Part shown: piece after piece, positions 7,476 through 18,510 of the stretch
How positions within the stretch are numbered: position 1 is the stretch's first letter
Layout of the letters: the number at the start of each line of letters is the position of its first letter
NCBI RefSeq assembly: GCF_004136015.1
Contig: NZ_CP024866.1
Span: forward strand, 3,992,327 to 4,056,326
Direction: 5' to 3'
Length of the DNA: 64,000 nucleotides
Source: Pseudomonas sp. ACM7
GTDB lineage: Bacteria; Pseudomonadota; Gammaproteobacteria; Pseudomonadales; Pseudomonadaceae
Made by a program: the position numbers and the translations under genes
The notes under the pieces: generated by a model
What the model saw: only the letters and a program-made list of their open reading frames with translations
What the model was told of the DNA's origin: nothing
Database searches by the model: none

Positions 7476-8900
7476 TTAATGCTTGAACATCACATGCCGA
7501 ACGACGGTGTAGTCCTCCAGCCCGTACATGGACATGTCCTTGCCATAACCGGACAGTTTCTGACCGCCGTGCGGCATTTCGCTGACCAGCATGAAGTGCG
7601 TATTCACCCAGGTGCAGCCGTACTGCAAGCGTGCGGACAAGCGATGCGCACGACCGACGTCCGAGGTCCAGACCGACGAGGCCAGGCCGTAGTTCGAATC
7701 GTTGGCCCAGCCCAGCACCTGTGCTTCATCGGTGAATTTGGTCACCGACACCACCGGCCCGAACACTTCGCGACGGACGATTTCGTCGTCCTGTTGCGCG
7801 TCGGCCAACACCGTTGGTTCGAAGAAGAAGCCATTGCCTTCAACAGCTTTGCCGCCGGTGATCAATCGGATATGCGGCTGCGCCACAGCGCGCTCGACAA
7901 ACCCGGCCACGCGGTCGCGGTGTTGAGCGGTGATCAACGGACCCAACTCGGTCGCCGGATCATCCTGCAAACCGTACTTGATGCTGCTGACCGCTTCGCC
8001 GAGCTTCTCGACGAACTTGTCGTAGATACCTTCCTGCGCGTAGATGCGGCAGGCGGCGGTGCAGTCCTGGCCGGCGTTGTAGAAACCGAAGGTGCGGATG
8101 CCTTCCACGGCAGCATCGATGTCGGCGTCGTCGAAGATGATCACCGGGGCCTTGCCGCCCAGTTCCATGTGCATGCGTTTGACGCTGTCGGCGGTGCTGG
8201 AAATGATGTTCGAGCCAGTGGCGATCGAACCGGTCAACGAGACCATGCGCACTTTCGGGTGTGTGACCAGTGGGCTGCCAACCGTAGGACCACGACCGAA
8301 CACCAGGTTAAGCACGCCGGCCGGGAAAATCTCCGACGCCAGTTGCGCCAGACGCAGCGCAGTCAGCGGGGTTTGTTCCGACGGCTTGAGCACCACGGTA
8401 TTACCCGCCGCGAGGGCCGGCGCGATTTTCCAGGCGACCATCATCAGCGGGTAGTTCCACGGTGCGATGGACGCGATCACGCCGACCGGGTCGCGACGGA
8501 TCATCGAGGTGTGGCCGTGCAGGTATTCACCGCCCGCCGAACCGCTCATGCAACGGCTGGCGCCGGCAAAGAAACGGAACACGTCGGCAATCGCCGGGAT
8601 CTCGTCGTTCAGCGCGGCGCTGTAAGGCTTGCCGCAGTTGTCCGACTCCAGTTTGGCCAGCTCTTCGCCGTGGGCTTCAATGGCGTCGGCGAGTTTGAGC
8701 AGCAGCAGCGAGCGTTCTTTCGGCGTGGTTTGCGACCAGCCTTCGAAGGCGCTGTCGGCGGCACGCACGGCGGCATCGACCTGGGCTTCACTGGCTTCGT
8801 TGATTTCCACCAACACACGACCGAGGGCCGGGTTGAACACCGGTTGGGCGGGGCCTTCGCCGTCGATCAGTTGGCCATTGATCAAGAGTTTGGTTTGCAT
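7476..8900 (-). CDS. patD: Gamma-aminobutyraldehyde dehydrogenase (PatD/YdcW type)
   Basis: A 474-residue NAD-dependent aldehyde dehydrogenase. Visible motifs: APWNYPLMM near residue 145, the ELGGKAPV general-base glutamate segment, and the [14 protein letters not shown] catalytic cysteine segment. It matches the YdcW/PatD branch, which oxidises 4-aminobutanal from putrescine breakdown to GABA. It lies downstream of ydcV, after a 179-base gap with a REP pair, in the same order as E. coli ydcSTUV-ydcW. A second, clearly related paralogue lies at the other end of the block (13310-14797). Confidence 0.88.
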   Translation of the reverse strand: MQTKLLINGQLIDGEGPAQPVFNPALGRVLVEINEASEAQVDAAVRAADSAFEGWSQTTPKERSLLLLKLADAIEAHGEELAKLESDNCGKPYSAALNDEIPAIADVFRFFAGASRCMSGSAGGEYLHGHTSMIRRDPVGVIASIAPWNYPLMMVAWKIAPALAAGNTVVLKPSEQTPLTALRLAQLASEIFPAGVLNLVFGRGPTVGSPLVTHPKVRMVSLTGSIATGSNIISSTADSVKRMHMELGGKAPVIIFDDADIDAAVEGIRTFGFYNAGQDCTAACRIYAQEGIYDKFVEKLGEAVSSIKYGLQDDPATELGPLITAQHRDRVAGFVERAVAQPHIRLITGGKAVEGNGFFFEPTVLADAQQDDEIVRREVFGPVVSVTKFTDEAQVLGWANDSNYGLASSVWTSDVGRAHRLSARLQYGCTWVNTHFMLVSEMPHGGQKLSGYGKDMSMYGLEDYTVVRHVMFKH

Positions 8901-8950
8901 GGCTTTGTCCTCTTCGGAACGGTTGTTTTTCCTCTATAGGAACCGGCTCT

Positions 8951-9047
8951 AAATGTGGGAGCGGGCTTGCTCGCGAAGGGGCCATCACATTCAAAATTGA
9001 TGTTGGCTGATACACCGCTTTCGCGAGCAAGCCCGCTCCCACATTTG
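8951..9047. repeat. REP inverted pair (GTGGGAGCG family)
   Basis: Facing REP copies whose homology extends beyond the core: GGAACCGG..AAATGTGGGAGC is mirrored by CCCACATTTGAACCGG. The pair lies between ydcV and patD. Confidence 0.85.
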
Positions 9048-9079
9048 AACCGGTTCCTACAGGGAGTAGTCGTTGTTCG

Positions 9080-9916
9080 TTATTTCCCGCCACTGCCCGC
9101 AACGCTTTCGCCGCCACGGGTCAGGTAATAGGCGCCGAGGATCGGCAGCATGGTCACCATCATCACCAGCATCGCGACGACGTTGGTCACCGGCACGTCC
9201 CGTGGGCGGCTGAGCTGATTGAGCAGCCACAGCGGCAGGGTGCGTTCATGGCCGGCGGTGAAGGTGGTGACGATGATTTCGTCGAACGACAGGGCAAACG
9301 CCAACATGCCGCCGGCCAGCAACGCCGAGCCGAGGTTCGGCAGGACGATGTAGCGGAAGGTCTGCCAGCCGTCGGCGCCGAGGTCCATCGAAGCCTCGAT
9401 CAAACTGTGAGAAGTGCGCCGCAAGCGGGCGATGACGTTGTTGTAGACGATCACCACACAGAAGGTCGCGTGGCCGACGATGATGGTGAACATTCCCGGC
9501 TCGATCCCCAGCGTCTTGAAGGTCGCCAGCAACGCGATACCGGTGATGATCCCCGGCAAGGCAATCGGCAGGATCAGCATCAGCGAGATGCCTTGCTTGC
9601 CGAAGAAATCCCGGCGGTACAACGCCGCCGATGCCAGTGTGCCAAGAACCAACGCAATTAACGTTGCGACGGAGGCGATTTGCAGCGACAGCTTGATCGC
9701 TTCCAGTACGTCGGGACGCGAGAACGCCACGCCGATCCACTTCAACGTGAAGCCTTTAGGCGGAAAACTGAACGCCGCGTCTTCGGTGTTGAAGGCGTAC
9801 AGGAAGATGATCAGGATCGGAAAGTGCAGAAACACCAACCCGCCCCAGGCTGCGATGCGCAGGCCGAGCGAAGCTTTCTCCCCGTGGGTTTCTGGCCTTT
9901 GTTTTTTAGAGCGCAT
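9080..9916 (-). CDS. ydcV: ABC transporter permease, YdcV type
   Basis: A 278-residue inner-membrane permease of the spermidine/putrescine (PotC-like) class. It has six hydrophobic segments and the cytoplasmic EAA loop ([23 protein letters not shown]) that docks on the ATPase. It overlaps the 3' end of ydcU by 11 bases, indicating translational coupling. With YdcU it forms the channel of the importer. The start ATG (9914-9916) gives a soluble basic N-terminus of about 20 residues, slightly longer than in E. coli (264 residues). Confidence 0.9.
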   Translation of the reverse strand: MRSKKQRPETHGEKASLGLRIAAWGGLVFLHFPILIIFLYAFNTEDAAFSFPPKGFTLKWIGVAFSRPDVLEAIKLSLQIASVATLIALVLGTLASAALYRRDFFGKQGISLMLILPIALPGIITGIALLATFKTLGIEPGMFTIIVGHATFCVVIVYNNVIARLRRTSHSLIEASMDLGADGWQTFRYIVLPNLGSALLAGGMLAFALSFDEIIVTTFTAGHERTLPLWLLNQLSRPRDVPVTNVVAMLVMMVTMLPILGAYYLTRGGESVAGSGGK

Positions 9917-10853
9917 CGAAGGCCCCCAGTCGTTTCACGATAGTCAGGTAAATGGCGATCAACACAATCGGCACCAACGTGAAGGCCGCGGCCATCGGCA
10001 TGTTGCCGATCGCGCCTTGCTGGGCGTACACCATGCTGCCGACGAAGTAGCCCGGCGGACCCACCAGTTGCGGCACGATGAAGTCGCCCAGGGTCAGCGA
10101 AAAGGTGAAGATCGAACCGGCCGCAATGCCTGGAATCGACAGCGGCAAAGTCACTTGCATGAAGGTCTGGCGTGGCTTGGCACCAAGGTCGGCCGAAGCT
10201 TGCAGCAACGAGGGTGGCAGGCGTTCCAGCGAGGCCTGGACCGGCAGGATCATGAACGGCAGCCAGATGTAGACGAATACCATGAACCGGCCCAGGTGTG
10301 AGGTCGACAAGGTGCTGCCGCCGACGCCCGGAATGCCCAGAATGAACTGCAAAACCGGCTCAAGACCCAGGTGCTGAACGAACCACTGCGCCACGCCGCC
10401 CTTGGCCAGCAGCAAGGTCCAGGCATACGCCTTGACGATGTAACTGGCCCACATCGGCATCATCACCGCGATGTAGAAAAACGCCTTGGTTTTGCCAGTG
10501 GTGTAGCGCGCCATGTAGTAGGCGATCGGGAACGCGACGATGGCGCTGGCGATCGAGACGACGACGGCCATGCTCAAGGTGCGCAGGATGATGTCGAAGT
10601 TCGACGGCTGGAACAGGGCAGCGAAGTTCGCCAGGGTCAGGTCGGGCGTGACCGCCATGGTGAAGTCATCGAAGGTGTAGAAGCCTTGCCACAGCAGAAC
10701 CAGCAGCGAGCCGAGGTAGATCGCGCCGAACCAGAGCAGCGGCGGTACCAGCAGCAGCGACAGGTAAAAGTTCGGCCGGCGATACAGCAGGTTGGAAAAC
10801 CTGCGCAGCGGCGAGCCGCCGGCCGGGGTTTGAGGGATAACCACGCTGTTCAT
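9906..10853 (-). CDS. ydcU: ABC transporter permease, YdcU type
   Basis: A 315-residue PotB-like permease with six membrane segments and an EAA-type loop ([28 protein letters not shown]). The start chosen, MNSVVIPQT (ATG 10851-10853), lies one base after the ydcT stop. An in-frame start six codons upstream would overlap ydcT and is less likely. It pairs with YdcV in the membrane and receives substrate from YdcS. Confidence 0.9.
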   Translation of the reverse strand: MNSVVIPQTPAGGSPLRRFSNLLYRRPNFYLSLLLVPPLLWFGAIYLGSLLVLLWQGFYTFDDFTMAVTPDLTLANFAALFQPSNFDIILRTLSMAVVVSIASAIVAFPIAYYMARYTTGKTKAFFYIAVMMPMWASYIVKAYAWTLLLAKGGVAQWFVQHLGLEPVLQFILGIPGVGGSTLSTSHLGRFMVFVYIWLPFMILPVQASLERLPPSLLQASADLGAKPRQTFMQVTLPLSIPGIAAGSIFTFSLTLGDFIVPQLVGPPGYFVGSMVYAQQGAIGNMPMAAAFTLVPIVLIAIYLTIVKRLGAFDAL

Positions 10854-10854
10854 C

Positions 10855-11892
10855 TCACACCCCGCCGACAACGTTGTCGTGCAGCGGGATCATCGCTTCC
10901 CGTGCCCAGCGTGCGCTGATGCGTTGGCCGGTCTGATGTTGCGCGCTGACGTCCAGCCACTGGACGTTGGCCTGGCTGATGTTCAGGGTCTGGCCGTTCT
11001 CCAGTTTCAGTTCATAGCGCGTGGCGCTGCCCTGGTACTGAATGTCATGGAGCAAACCGCTGACTTCGATTTCATGACTGGCCAGCGGACCTTCGGCGAA
11101 ACGCACGTGTTCCGGGCGAATCGAAAACGGCTGTGGATTGCCGCTCAATTGTTTCGCCAGATCGCCACGAATCACGTTGGAGGTGCCAACGAATTCGGCG
11201 ACAAAGGTTGTAGCCGGTTTCATGTAGAGGTTGCGCGGTGTATCGACCTGCTCGATACGGCCCTTGTTGAACACCGCCACGCGATCCGACATCGACAGCG
11301 CTTCGGTCTGGTCGTGGGTGACGAAGATGAAAGTGATGCCGAGCTGGCGTTGCAGCTTCTTCAGTTCACCCTGCATTTGCTCGCGCAGCTTCAAATCGAG
11401 GGCGCCCAACGGTTCATCTAGCAGCAGCACTCGCGGCCGATTGACCAGGGCGCGGGCCAGGGCCACACGCTGGCGCTGTCCGCCGGACAGCTGCACCGGT
11501 TTACGCTCGCCGTAGCCGCCGAGGGCGACCATGTCGAGGGCTTCTTCGGCGCGTTTCTGGCGTTCGGTTTTGCCGACGCCTTTGACTTTCAAACCGTAGG
11601 CGACGTTGTCGAGTACGTTCATGTGCGGGAACAGCGCGTAATCCTGGAACACGGTGTTCACGTCACGCTGATACGGCGGCAGCCCGGCGGCCTCGAAGCC
11701 GTGAATACGGATAGAGCCTGCACTCGGTTGTTCGAAACCGGCGATCAGGCGCAGACAGGTGGTTTTGCCCGAGCCGGAAGGGCCCAGCATGGAAAAGAAC
11801 TCGCCGTCCTGGATATCGATGGAAACCCGGTCAACGGCCTTCACTTCGCCGAACTGACGGGAAACGTTGGTGAACTGGACTGCAAGCGTCAT
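10855..11892 (-). CDS. ydcT: ABC transporter ATP-binding protein, YdcT type
   Basis: A 345-residue ATPase: Walker A GPSGSGKTT (about residue 36), signature LSGGQRQRVALARAL, Walker B VLLLDEPLGALD, the switch histidine in FVTHDQTEA, and a C-terminal TOBE domain (about 270-345) as in PotA/YdcT. The start MTLAVQFTNV (ATG 11890-11892) is chosen over an upstream extension that runs through a REP palindrome. It energises the YdcUV channel. The 183-base gap to ydcS is filled mainly by a REP pair. Confidence 0.92.
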   Translation of the reverse strand: MTLAVQFTNVSRQFGEVKAVDRVSIDIQDGEFFSMLGPSGSGKTTCLRLIAGFEQPSAGSIRIHGFEAAGLPPYQRDVNTVFQDYALFPHMNVLDNVAYGLKVKGVGKTERQKRAEEALDMVALGGYGERKPVQLSGGQRQRVALARALVNRPRVLLLDEPLGALDLKLREQMQGELKKLQRQLGITFIFVTHDQTEALSMSDRVAVFNKGRIEQVDTPRNLYMKPATTFVAEFVGTSNVIRGDLAKQLSGNPQPFSIRPEHVRFAEGPLASHEIEVSGLLHDIQYQGSATRYELKLENGQTLNISQANVQWLDVSAQHQTGQRISARWAREAMIPLHDNVVGGV

Positions 11893-11948
11893 GGTGCGGT
11901 GCTCCAAAAAGGCGCGCTTTCTATCAATTGAATCGGGTGTGCCCTGAA

Positions 11949-12067
11949 AAGATCGCAGCCTGCGGCAGCTCCTACAGGTTTTGCATAGGGCGCCACATTT
12001 GCGGTGCAAGCGATCGGCGTAGGAGCTGCCGAAGGCTCGGGCTGCGATCAGACGATCTTTTGATCTT
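11949..12067. repeat. REP inverted pair (GTAGGAGCTG family)
   Basis: Facing REP copies lie between ydcS and ydcT inside the operon. A long hairpin here could separate the highly expressed binding-protein message from the rest. Confidence 0.85.
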
Positions 12068-12075
12068 AAAAGGGC

Positions 12076-13227
12076 TTAACGGCCGCCCATGATCGCGATG
12101 TAGTCCTGGGTCCAGCGGCTGTACGGCACGAACTTGCCGCCTTCAGCTTGCGGGGTTTTCCAGAAGGCCAGGTTGTCGAATTGATCGTAACCATTGGTTT
12201 TGCAACCTTCGGCGCCGAGCAACTCGCTTTCCTTGCACCCCGCCGGAACCGCCGGCAACGAACCAAACCAGGCCGCCAGGTCACCCTGGACTTTCGGTTG
12301 CAGCGACCAGTCCATCCACTTGTAGGCGCAGTTCGGGTGCTTGGCTTCGGCGTGCAACATGGTGGTGTCGGCCCAACCCGTTGCACCTTCTTTTGGAATG
12401 ACCGAGGCAACCGGCTGCTTGTCTGCCACCAGGCCGTTGACCATGTAACCCCAGGTGCTGGACGCCGCGACGCCTTCGTTTTTGACGTCACTCATCTGGA
12501 CCGTTGCGTCATGCCAGTAGCGGTGGATCAAGGGCTGTTGCTTGCGAAGCAGCTCCAGCGCCGCTTTGTATTGCGCTTCGTTGAGCTGGTATGGGTCTTT
12601 GATGCCCAGTTCCGGCTGTTTCGATTTGAGATAAAGCGCCGCATCGGCGATATAGATCGGGCCGTCGTAGGCCTGGACCCGACCCTTGTTGGACTTGCCG
12701 TCCGGCAGGGTTTGCTCTTCGAACACCACGCTCCAGCTGTTCGGCGCCGTTTTGAAGATATTGGTGTTGTACATCAACACGTTCGGGCCCCATTGGTACG
12801 GGGTGCCATAGGTTTGCTTATTGACGACATACCAAGGGCCATCCTTGAGGCGAGGGTCAATGTTCTTCCAGTTCGGGATCAACGCCGTGTTGATCGGCTG
12901 CACACGCTTGCCGGCGATCAACCGCAGGGAGGCGTCTCCGGATGCAGTCACCAGGTCATAACCACCCTTGGACATCAGGCTGACCATCTCATCGGAAGTG
13001 GCGGCAGTCTTGACGTTGACCTTGCAGCCGGTTTCCTTTTCAAAGCCGGTGACCCAGTCGTAGGCCTTGTCGCTTTCGCCACGTTCGATGTAGCCAGGCC
13101 AGGCCACAATATCCAGCTGACCTTCGCCGGCGCCAACGGCTTTCAGCGGTTCGGCGGCCTGGATACTGGCACTGGCCAGCAGCGCCGTGGTGATTGCACT
13201 GAGCAGTGCGGTCTTGTGCACGAACAT
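12076..13227 (-). CDS. ydcS: ABC transporter substrate-binding protein, YdcS type
   Basis: A 383-residue periplasmic binding protein with a cleavable signal peptide (cleavage expected after SIQA, about residue 24). The mature sequence is strikingly similar to E. coli YdcS: DIVAWPGYIERGE, FEKETGCKVNVKTAATSDEM, LVTASGDASLRLIAGKRVQP, PYQWGPNVLMYNT and the C-terminal YIAIMGGR. A GAGGGAAA ribosome site precedes the ATG at 13227. It should capture the substrate, probably a polyamine-like amine, for YdcTUV. E. coli YdcS has also been linked to polyhydroxybutyrate synthesis; nothing here tests that. Confidence 0.92.
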   Translation of the reverse strand: MFVHKTALLSAITTALLASASIQAAEPLKAVGAGEGQLDIVAWPGYIERGESDKAYDWVTGFEKETGCKVNVKTAATSDEMVSLMSKGGYDLVTASGDASLRLIAGKRVQPINTALIPNWKNIDPRLKDGPWYVVNKQTYGTPYQWGPNVLMYNTNIFKTAPNSWSVVFEEQTLPDGKSNKGRVQAYDGPIYIADAALYLKSKQPELGIKDPYQLNEAQYKAALELLRKQQPLIHRYWHDATVQMSDVKNEGVAASSTWGYMVNGLVADKQPVASVIPKEGATGWADTTMLHAEAKHPNCAYKWMDWSLQPKVQGDLAAWFGSLPAVPAGCKESELLGAEGCKTNGYDQFDNLAFWKTPQAEGGKFVPYSRWTQDYIAIMGGR

Positions 13228-13309
13228 TGGGTTTCCCTCTTCTTTAATTATGGTCGGGGCAGTTTTGAACGTGGTGAAGCATGCCGTTAGCGGCTTGTTA
13301 TAAGCGTAG

Positions 13310-14797
13310 TCAGAGATGCTGGCCGTGACGGGCCATGATGTGCCGCACCACGCTGTAGTCCTGAAGCGAATCGCTGGATAAGTCTTTGCCGTAGCCCGAA
13401 CGCTTCAGGCCGCCGTGGGGCATTTCGCTGACCAGCATGAAATGGCTGTTGATCCAGGTGCAGCCGTACTGCAACCGCGCCGCGACCTGCATCGCCTTGT
13501 CCAGGTTCTGGGTCCAGACCGAGGAGGCGAGGCCGTATTCCGAGTCGTTGGCCCAGTCCACGGCTTGTTCGAGCTGATCGAAACGGGTCACGGTGACCAC
13601 CGGCCCGAACACTTCGCGCTGGACGATCTCGTCGGTCTGTTTGCAACCGGCCAGCAAGGTTGGCTGGTAATAGAAGCCGGCACCGGAATGCACTGCCGCG
13701 CCGGTCACCCGCTCGATATGCGGCTGGCCAAGGGCGCGCTCGACGAAACTGGCCACGCGGTCGCGTTGGCGGGTGCTGATCAGCGGGCCGATCTCGTTGT
13801 CGGCGTCGCGCTTGCCGGCAAACCGCAGGCTGCTGACCGCCGCGCCGAGTTCGGCCACCAAGCGATCATGAATCCCGGCCTGTGCATAAATTCGGCAGGC
13901 CGCGGTGCAATCCTGGCCAGCGTTGTAATAGCCGTAAGTACGCACGCCTTCGACCACGGCTTGAATGTCGGCATCGTTGCAGACGATCACCGGGGCCTTG
14001 CCGCCGAGTTCGAGGTGAGTGCGTTTGAGGGTTTTTGCTGCGGCTTGCAGGATTTTTTGCCCGGTGACGATATCGCCGGTCAGCGACACCATGCGCACTT
14101 TAGGATGACTGACCAAGTGACTGCCGACGCCTTCACCACCACCGCAAATGATGTTGATCACACCACGCGGCAGGATCTCGGCCAGCGCGGGCGCCAGGGC
14201 CAGAATCGACAGCGGCGTGTGTTCGGAGGGCTTGAACACCAGCGTGTTGCCGGCGGCCAGTGCCGGGGCGATTTTCCACGCGGCCATCATGATCGGGTAG
14301 TTCCACGGCGCAATCGAGGCGACCACGCCAATCGGATCGCGGCGGACCATGCTGGTGTAGCCCGGCAGGTATTCGCCGCTGAGCTGGCCGATCTGGCAAC
14401 GCACGGCACCGGCGAAGAAGCGGAACACATCGACCGTGGCGCTCAAGTCATCCTGACGGGCCAGATGCAACGGCTTGCCACAGTTCAGGGATTCGAGGCG
14501 GGCGAGGAGGTCGGCTTGTTTTTCGATGGCGTTGGCGATGTCCAGCAACAGGTTCGAGCGTTGTTGCGGCGTGGTCCGCGACCAACCGGCGAAGGCGCGG
14601 TGGGCGGCGAGGATCGCGGCTTCGACTTGTTCGGTGCTGGCTTCGGCAATGTGCGTCAGCACTTCCCCGGTGGCCGGGTTGAGGATCGGTTCGACAAACC
14701 CCTGGCCCGCGACCAATTCGCCATCGATCAACAACGCGGTGAACAACGGGGTCTGCGCGCCAGCCATTTTTCGGGTTCTCTTTTCTTGTGTGGCCAT
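13310..14797 (-). CDS. Second gamma-aminobutyraldehyde dehydrogenase paralogue
   Basis: A 495-residue aldehyde dehydrogenase closely related to the 7476-8900 protein. They share [36 protein letters not shown] with the catalytic cysteine, and the C-terminal [15 protein letters not shown]. It starts at ATG 14797 behind GGGAG; an internal ATG at residue 11 has a poorer site. It is the promoter-proximal gene of the minus-strand block, 82 bases before ydcS, so one enzyme copy stands at each end of the transporter genes. Its exact aldehyde may differ from that of PatD. Confidence 0.88.
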   Translation of the reverse strand: MATQEKRTRKMAGAQTPLFTALLIDGELVAGQGFVEPILNPATGEVLTHIAEASTEQVEAAILAAHRAFAGWSRTTPQQRSNLLLDIANAIEKQADLLARLESLNCGKPLHLARQDDLSATVDVFRFFAGAVRCQIGQLSGEYLPGYTSMVRRDPIGVVASIAPWNYPIMMAAWKIAPALAAGNTLVFKPSEHTPLSILALAPALAEILPRGVINIICGGGEGVGSHLVSHPKVRMVSLTGDIVTGQKILQAAAKTLKRTHLELGGKAPVIVCNDADIQAVVEGVRTYGYYNAGQDCTAACRIYAQAGIHDRLVAELGAAVSSLRFAGKRDADNEIGPLISTRQRDRVASFVERALGQPHIERVTGAAVHSGAGFYYQPTLLAGCKQTDEIVQREVFGPVVTVTRFDQLEQAVDWANDSEYGLASSVWTQNLDKAMQVAARLQYGCTWINSHFMLVSEMPHGGLKRSGYGKDLSSDSLQDYSVVRHIMARHGQHL

Positions 14798-14897
14798 GCT
14801 GCTCCCTGTGACCGGGGCGCGGCCGTCTTATAGATGTACCAAGACTAGGCGCCGCACCCGAGGTCGACAAATACTAAATACTGAAGGTGGCGTTCGA

Positions 14898-15812
14898 TTA
14901 AATAGATGGCTTGCGTCCGCCGTGGGGTTGCTCGCGGGCGACGGTCAGGAATGGGTCCACCAGCGCTGGGCGCGCGGTGCCACGACGCCAGGCCAGGCCG
15001 ACGTCGAGGGTCTGACTAAGGTCGGCGATCGGGCGGGCTTCGATGATGTCGCCCTCCAATGACCATGGGCGATAGGTCATGTCGGGCTGGATCGACACGC
15101 CCAAACCCGCGGCCACGAGGCTTCGCACCGCTTCCGTCGAGGCCGTTCTCAAGGTGATGCGCGGTTGTAGGGAGGCCGCTGTCCACATGCGCTGGGCGTT
15201 GCGGTCCATTTCATCGACGTTCAGCTGAATCAGCGGCTCACGGGCCACGTCGGCGAGGTTGATGCTGTCGTGTTCCAGCAGCGGATGCTGGGCTGGCAGC
15301 CATAACCGATGGGGCGAGTGGGTCAGCACTTCGGTCTGCAAGGCGTGGCGGTCCTCGAGGTTGGAGAGGATCAGCACGCCAACATCGATCTCGCCGCTGA
15401 CCAGCAAATGCTCGATGTACGGCCGCTCGTCCTCCATCACGCGGATCTCGACGTTGGGGTAGGCGCGCTGGAAACGGGTGAGTAGATCCGCAAGGTAGTA
15501 ACCGGCCACCAGGCTGGTCACGCCGATGATCAACTGCCCGGCGACCTGATCGGTGCTCTGTTGCAGGCTGCGTTTGGCGTTGTCCACCGTCGCCAGAATC
15601 AGGTGCGCCTGACGTAGGAATTGGTGGCCCTGGTGGGTCAGCGTCATGCCCTTGGCGTGACGGTTGAACAGGCCGACGCCGATTTCCTGCTCCAGTTGCT
15701 GGATGGCCAGGGTCAAGGTGGACTGAGAAATGAACGCGGTTTGCGCGGCGGCGGAGATTGAGCCGGTCTCGGCCACGGCGATGAAGTGACGGATCTGACG
15801 CAAGGTCATCAT
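14898..15812 (-). CDS. LysR-family transcriptional regulator
   Basis: A 304-residue regulator with an N-terminal winged helix-turn-helix (residues 5-65, including SISAAAQTAFISQSTLTLAIQQLEQ) and a C-terminal LysR substrate domain. The start is the ATG pair at 15807-15812; the upstream extension in frame has no family similarity. It is encoded 100 bases upstream of the aldehyde dehydrogenase/ydc block on the same strand, so it is the probable local regulator. The inducer is unknown. Confidence 0.88.
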   Translation of the reverse strand: MMTLRQIRHFIAVAETGSISAAAQTAFISQSTLTLAIQQLEQEIGVGLFNRHAKGMTLTHQGHQFLRQAHLILATVDNAKRSLQQSTDQVAGQLIIGVTSLVAGYYLADLLTRFQRAYPNVEIRVMEDERPYIEHLLVSGEIDVGVLILSNLEDRHALQTEVLTHSPHRLWLPAQHPLLEHDSINLADVAREPLIQLNVDEMDRNAQRMWTAASLQPRITLRTASTEAVRSLVAAGLGVSIQPDMTYRPWSLEGDIIEARPIADLSQTLDVGLAWRRGTARPALVDPFLTVAREQPHGGRKPSI

Positions 15813-15998
15813 GGAGAAAGTACCCGGTGGGCGGTTTTTATAGATTTGCTTGAGTGTATATCCATTTTTCTGAAGGGCCGTGCTCCGCTGAACGGCGCTG
15901 CGCAACATCTCGAAGCACTCTCGCCCCCGAATGCCGGGCACTTTCGATCTAGGCTGGTGGCCTTATTGATCCGGTTAACCCCTTTTTGGAGGCGGCAA

Positions 15999-16733
15999 AT
16001 GAACACGCGTGGATTGCTCGATCAGCTACTCAAGTCCGGTCAGGACATGTTGCAGAACAAGGCCGGCGGCTCACAAAACAAGACCTCTGGCGGTGGCCTG
16101 GGCGGATTGCTCGGCGGCAGCAGCGGTTCGGGCGGCCTCGGCAGTTTGCTTTCGGGCGCAGGCGGCGGGGCGTTGGCGGCGGGTGCCATGGGTTTGCTGC
16201 TGGGCAGCAAGAAAGGGCGCAGTGTCGGCGGCAAGGTCCTGACTTATGGCGGCCTGGCTGCGTTGGGCGTGATTGCCTACAAGGCGTATGGCAACTGGCA
16301 GGCTCAGCAGGGCACCGCACCACTTTCTAATACAAGAAACGAACCACAAACCATTGATCGTTTGCCAGCAGAGCAAGTCGAGTTGCACAGCCAAGCGATT
16401 CTCAAAGCGCTAGTGGCCGCTGCTAAAGCCGATGGCCATGTCGATGAGCGCGAACGTGCGCTGATTGAAGGCGAATTCACCAAGCTCGATAACGATCAGG
16501 AGTTGCAGCACTGGTTGCACGCCGAACTCAACAAGCCGCTGGACCCTGCCGACGTTGCCCGCGCTGCCAGTACGCCGGAAATGGCCGCAGAGATGTACAT
16601 CGCCAGTGTGATGTTGGTGGATGAAGAGAGCTTCATGGAGAAGTCCTACCTCGATGAGCTTGCACGTCAGTTGAAGCTTGAGCCGGGGTTGAAGGCTGAG
16701 TTGGAGAAGCAGGTGCGTCAGGCTTCTGTGTAA
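15999..16733 (+). CDS. DUF533 (YebE-like) inner-membrane protein
   Basis: A 244-residue protein starting at ATG 15999 behind GGAGGC. After an amphipathic start there is a glycine/serine-rich stretch (residues 25-60), a hydrophobic segment (about 60-95, with an LLLGSKKGR turn) and an acidic helical C-terminal domain resembling TerB. This is the DUF533 layout. Function is unknown. It is divergent from the LysR gene, and a short intergenic region separates it from the wsp operon. Confidence 0.8.
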   Translation: MNTRGLLDQLLKSGQDMLQNKAGGSQNKTSGGGLGGLLGGSSGSGGLGSLLSGAGGGALAAGAMGLLLGSKKGRSVGGKVLTYGGLAALGVIAYKAYGNWQAQQGTAPLSNTRNEPQTIDRLPAEQVELHSQAILKALVAAAKADGHVDERERALIEGEFTKLDNDQELQHWLHAELNKPLDPADVARAASTPEMAAEMYIASVMLVDEESFMEKSYLDELARQLKLEPGLKAELEKQVRQASV

Positions 16734-16847
16734 GTCAGCAGGCCGCCTTCAGTCGCGCTACATGCCCCCTCAGGGCCAATTCCGAGTGTTTTTGCCGGGG
16801 ATGAGACGTGGGGCGCAACCCTTTCTAGATGTAACCCCGCCCTCGGC

Positions 16848-16853
16848 TATACT
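16848..16853 (+). promoter_or_regulatory. Candidate -10 box of the wsp operon
   Basis: TATACT lies 35 bases upstream of the wspA GTG start. No convincing -35 hexamer is found at 16-18 bases, so this is a weak call. Confidence 0.3.
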
Positions 16854-16887
16854 CCGCAGCATTTGAAATGCCCCCCGAGGACTGACT

Positions 16888-18510
16888 GTGAAGAACTGGA
16901 CGTTGCGCCAACGCATCTTGGCGAGCTTTGCTGTGATTATCGCCATCATGTTGCTGATGGTCGTCGTCTCGTATTCCCGGCTGTTGAAGATTGAAATCAG
17001 CGAAACCAGCGTCCGTGAAGACGCGCTTCCCGGGTTGTATTACAGCTCGATGGTTCGCAGCGCCTGGGTCGACACTTATGTTCGCACCCAGGAAATGCTG
17101 GGCTTCAAGGCGGGGCAGGGCTTCAGTGCGGAAGAGGCCGAAAGCTTCAAAAACTTTGAGGTGCGTCTGCAAGAGCAGATGAGAAACTACCAAGGCACCG
17201 TCATCAGGGATGAAGACAAGGTCGAGTACGCCGTTTTTGAAAAACTTCATGAGAATTACAACAAGGCGCTGGCGGCCGTGCTCGATTTGCATAAGCGCAA
17301 TCAGGAAGCCGAAGCCATCAAGATGTTCAACGAGCAACTGACCCCGACATGGACCGCCGGTCGCATGAAACTCAATGACATCATCCGCGACAACAAAGCG
17401 GTGGCCGACCAGGGCATCGCGAACATCGATGACGCCGTGGTCACCGCGAAAGTCATCATGGGCATTTCCCTGCTGGTCGCGGTGCTGGCCGCCAGCCTCT
17501 GCGGTCTGCTGCTGATGCGCGCGATCATGGCGCCGATGAACCGGATCGTCGAAATTCTCGACGTCATGCGCACCGGTGATCTCAGCAACCGCCTGAACCT
17601 GGCGCGCAAGGACGAATTCGGCGCCGTGGAAACCGGCTTCAACGACATGATGACCGAGCTGACGTCCCTGGTGTCCCAGGCCCAGCGTTCCTCGGTGCAG
17701 GTCACCACCTCGGTGACCGAGATCGCTGCCACCTCCAAGCAACAGCAAGCGACCGCCACCGAAACCGCCGCCACCACAACCGAAATCGGCGCGACGTCCC
17801 GTGAGATTGCGGCCACTTCGCGGGATCTGGTGCGCACGATGACCGAAGTCTCCACCGCCGCCGATCAGGCCTCGGTGCTCGCCGGTTCCGGGCAGCAAGG
17901 CCTGGCTCGGATGGAAGAGACCATGCACTCGGTGATGGGCGCAGCCGATCTGGTCAACGCCAAACTGGCGATCCTCAATGAGAAGGCCGGCAACATCAAT
18001 CAAGTGGTGGTGACCATCGTCAAGGTCGCCGACCAGACCAATCTGCTGTCGCTCAACGCGGCGATTGAGGCCGAAAAGGCCGGTGAATACGGCCGCGGTT
18101 TTGCCGTGGTCGCCACCGAAGTGCGGCGTCTGGCGGACCAGACCGCCGTCGCCACGTACGACATCGAGCAGATGGTGCGCGAGATCCAGTCGGCAGTGTC
18201 GGCCGGAGTGATGGGCATGGACAAGTTCTCTGAAGAAGTGCGCCGCGGCATGTCCGAGGTGCAGCAAATCGGCGAGCAGCTGTCGCTGATCATCCATCAG
18301 GTTCAGGCATTGGCGCCGCGGGTGTTGATGGTCAACGAAGGCATGCAGGCCCAGGCCACGGGCGCCGAACAGATCAACCACGCGCTGGTGCAGTTGGGCG
18401 ATGCCAGCAGCCAGACCGTCGAGTCCCTGCGCCAGGCCAGTTTCGCCATCGACGAACTGAGCCAGGTGGCCGTAGGGCTGCGTAGTGGCGTATCGCGATT
18501 CAAAGTCTGA
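16888..18510 (+). CDS. wspA: WspA, surface-sensing methyl-accepting receptor
   Basis: A 540-residue receptor starting at GTG 16888. TM1 is at about residues 10-30, a helical periplasmic domain follows, TM2 is at about 188-211, then HAMP and a long cytoplasmic coiled coil. The conserved hairpin tip contains [25 protein letters not shown]. There is no C-terminal pentapeptide tether. Its place at the head of wspBCDEFR identifies it as WspA, the input receptor that responds to surface contact and drives c-di-GMP production. Its stop overlaps the wspB ATG by one base. Confidence 0.95.
   Translation: MKNWTLRQRILASFAVIIAIMLLMVVVSYSRLLKIEISETSVREDALPGLYYSSMVRSAWVDTYVRTQEMLGFKAGQGFSAEEAESFKNFEVRLQEQMRNYQGTVIRDEDKVEYAVFEKLHENYNKALAAVLDLHKRNQEAEAIKMFNEQLTPTWTAGRMKLNDIIRDNKAVADQGIANIDDAVVTAKVIMGISLLVAVLAASLCGLLLMRAIMAPMNRIVEILDVMRTGDLSNRLNLARKDEFGAVETGFNDMMTELTSLVSQAQRSSVQVTTSVTEIAATSKQQQATATETAATTTEIGATSREIAATSRDLVRTMTEVSTAADQASVLAGSGQQGLARMEETMHSVMGAADLVNAKLAILNEKAGNINQVVVTIVKVADQTNLLSLNAAIEAEKAGEYGRGFAVVATEVRRLADQTAVATYDIEQMVREIQSAVSAGVMGMDKFSEEVRRGMSEVQQIGEQLSLIIHQVQALAPRVLMVNEGMQAQATGAEQINHALVQLGDASSQTVESLRQASFAIDELSQVAVGLRSGVSRFKV

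Noticed and set aside
7437..8939. 500-codon plus-strand open frame opposite patD
   Set aside because: It mirrors the aldehyde dehydrogenase gene; the translation is rich in H, R, G and A with no domain, as expected from GC-rich third positions read backwards.
16825..18381. 518-codon minus-strand frame opposite wspA
   Set aside because: Low-complexity His/Gly/Asp translation lying inside a fully recognisable receptor gene.
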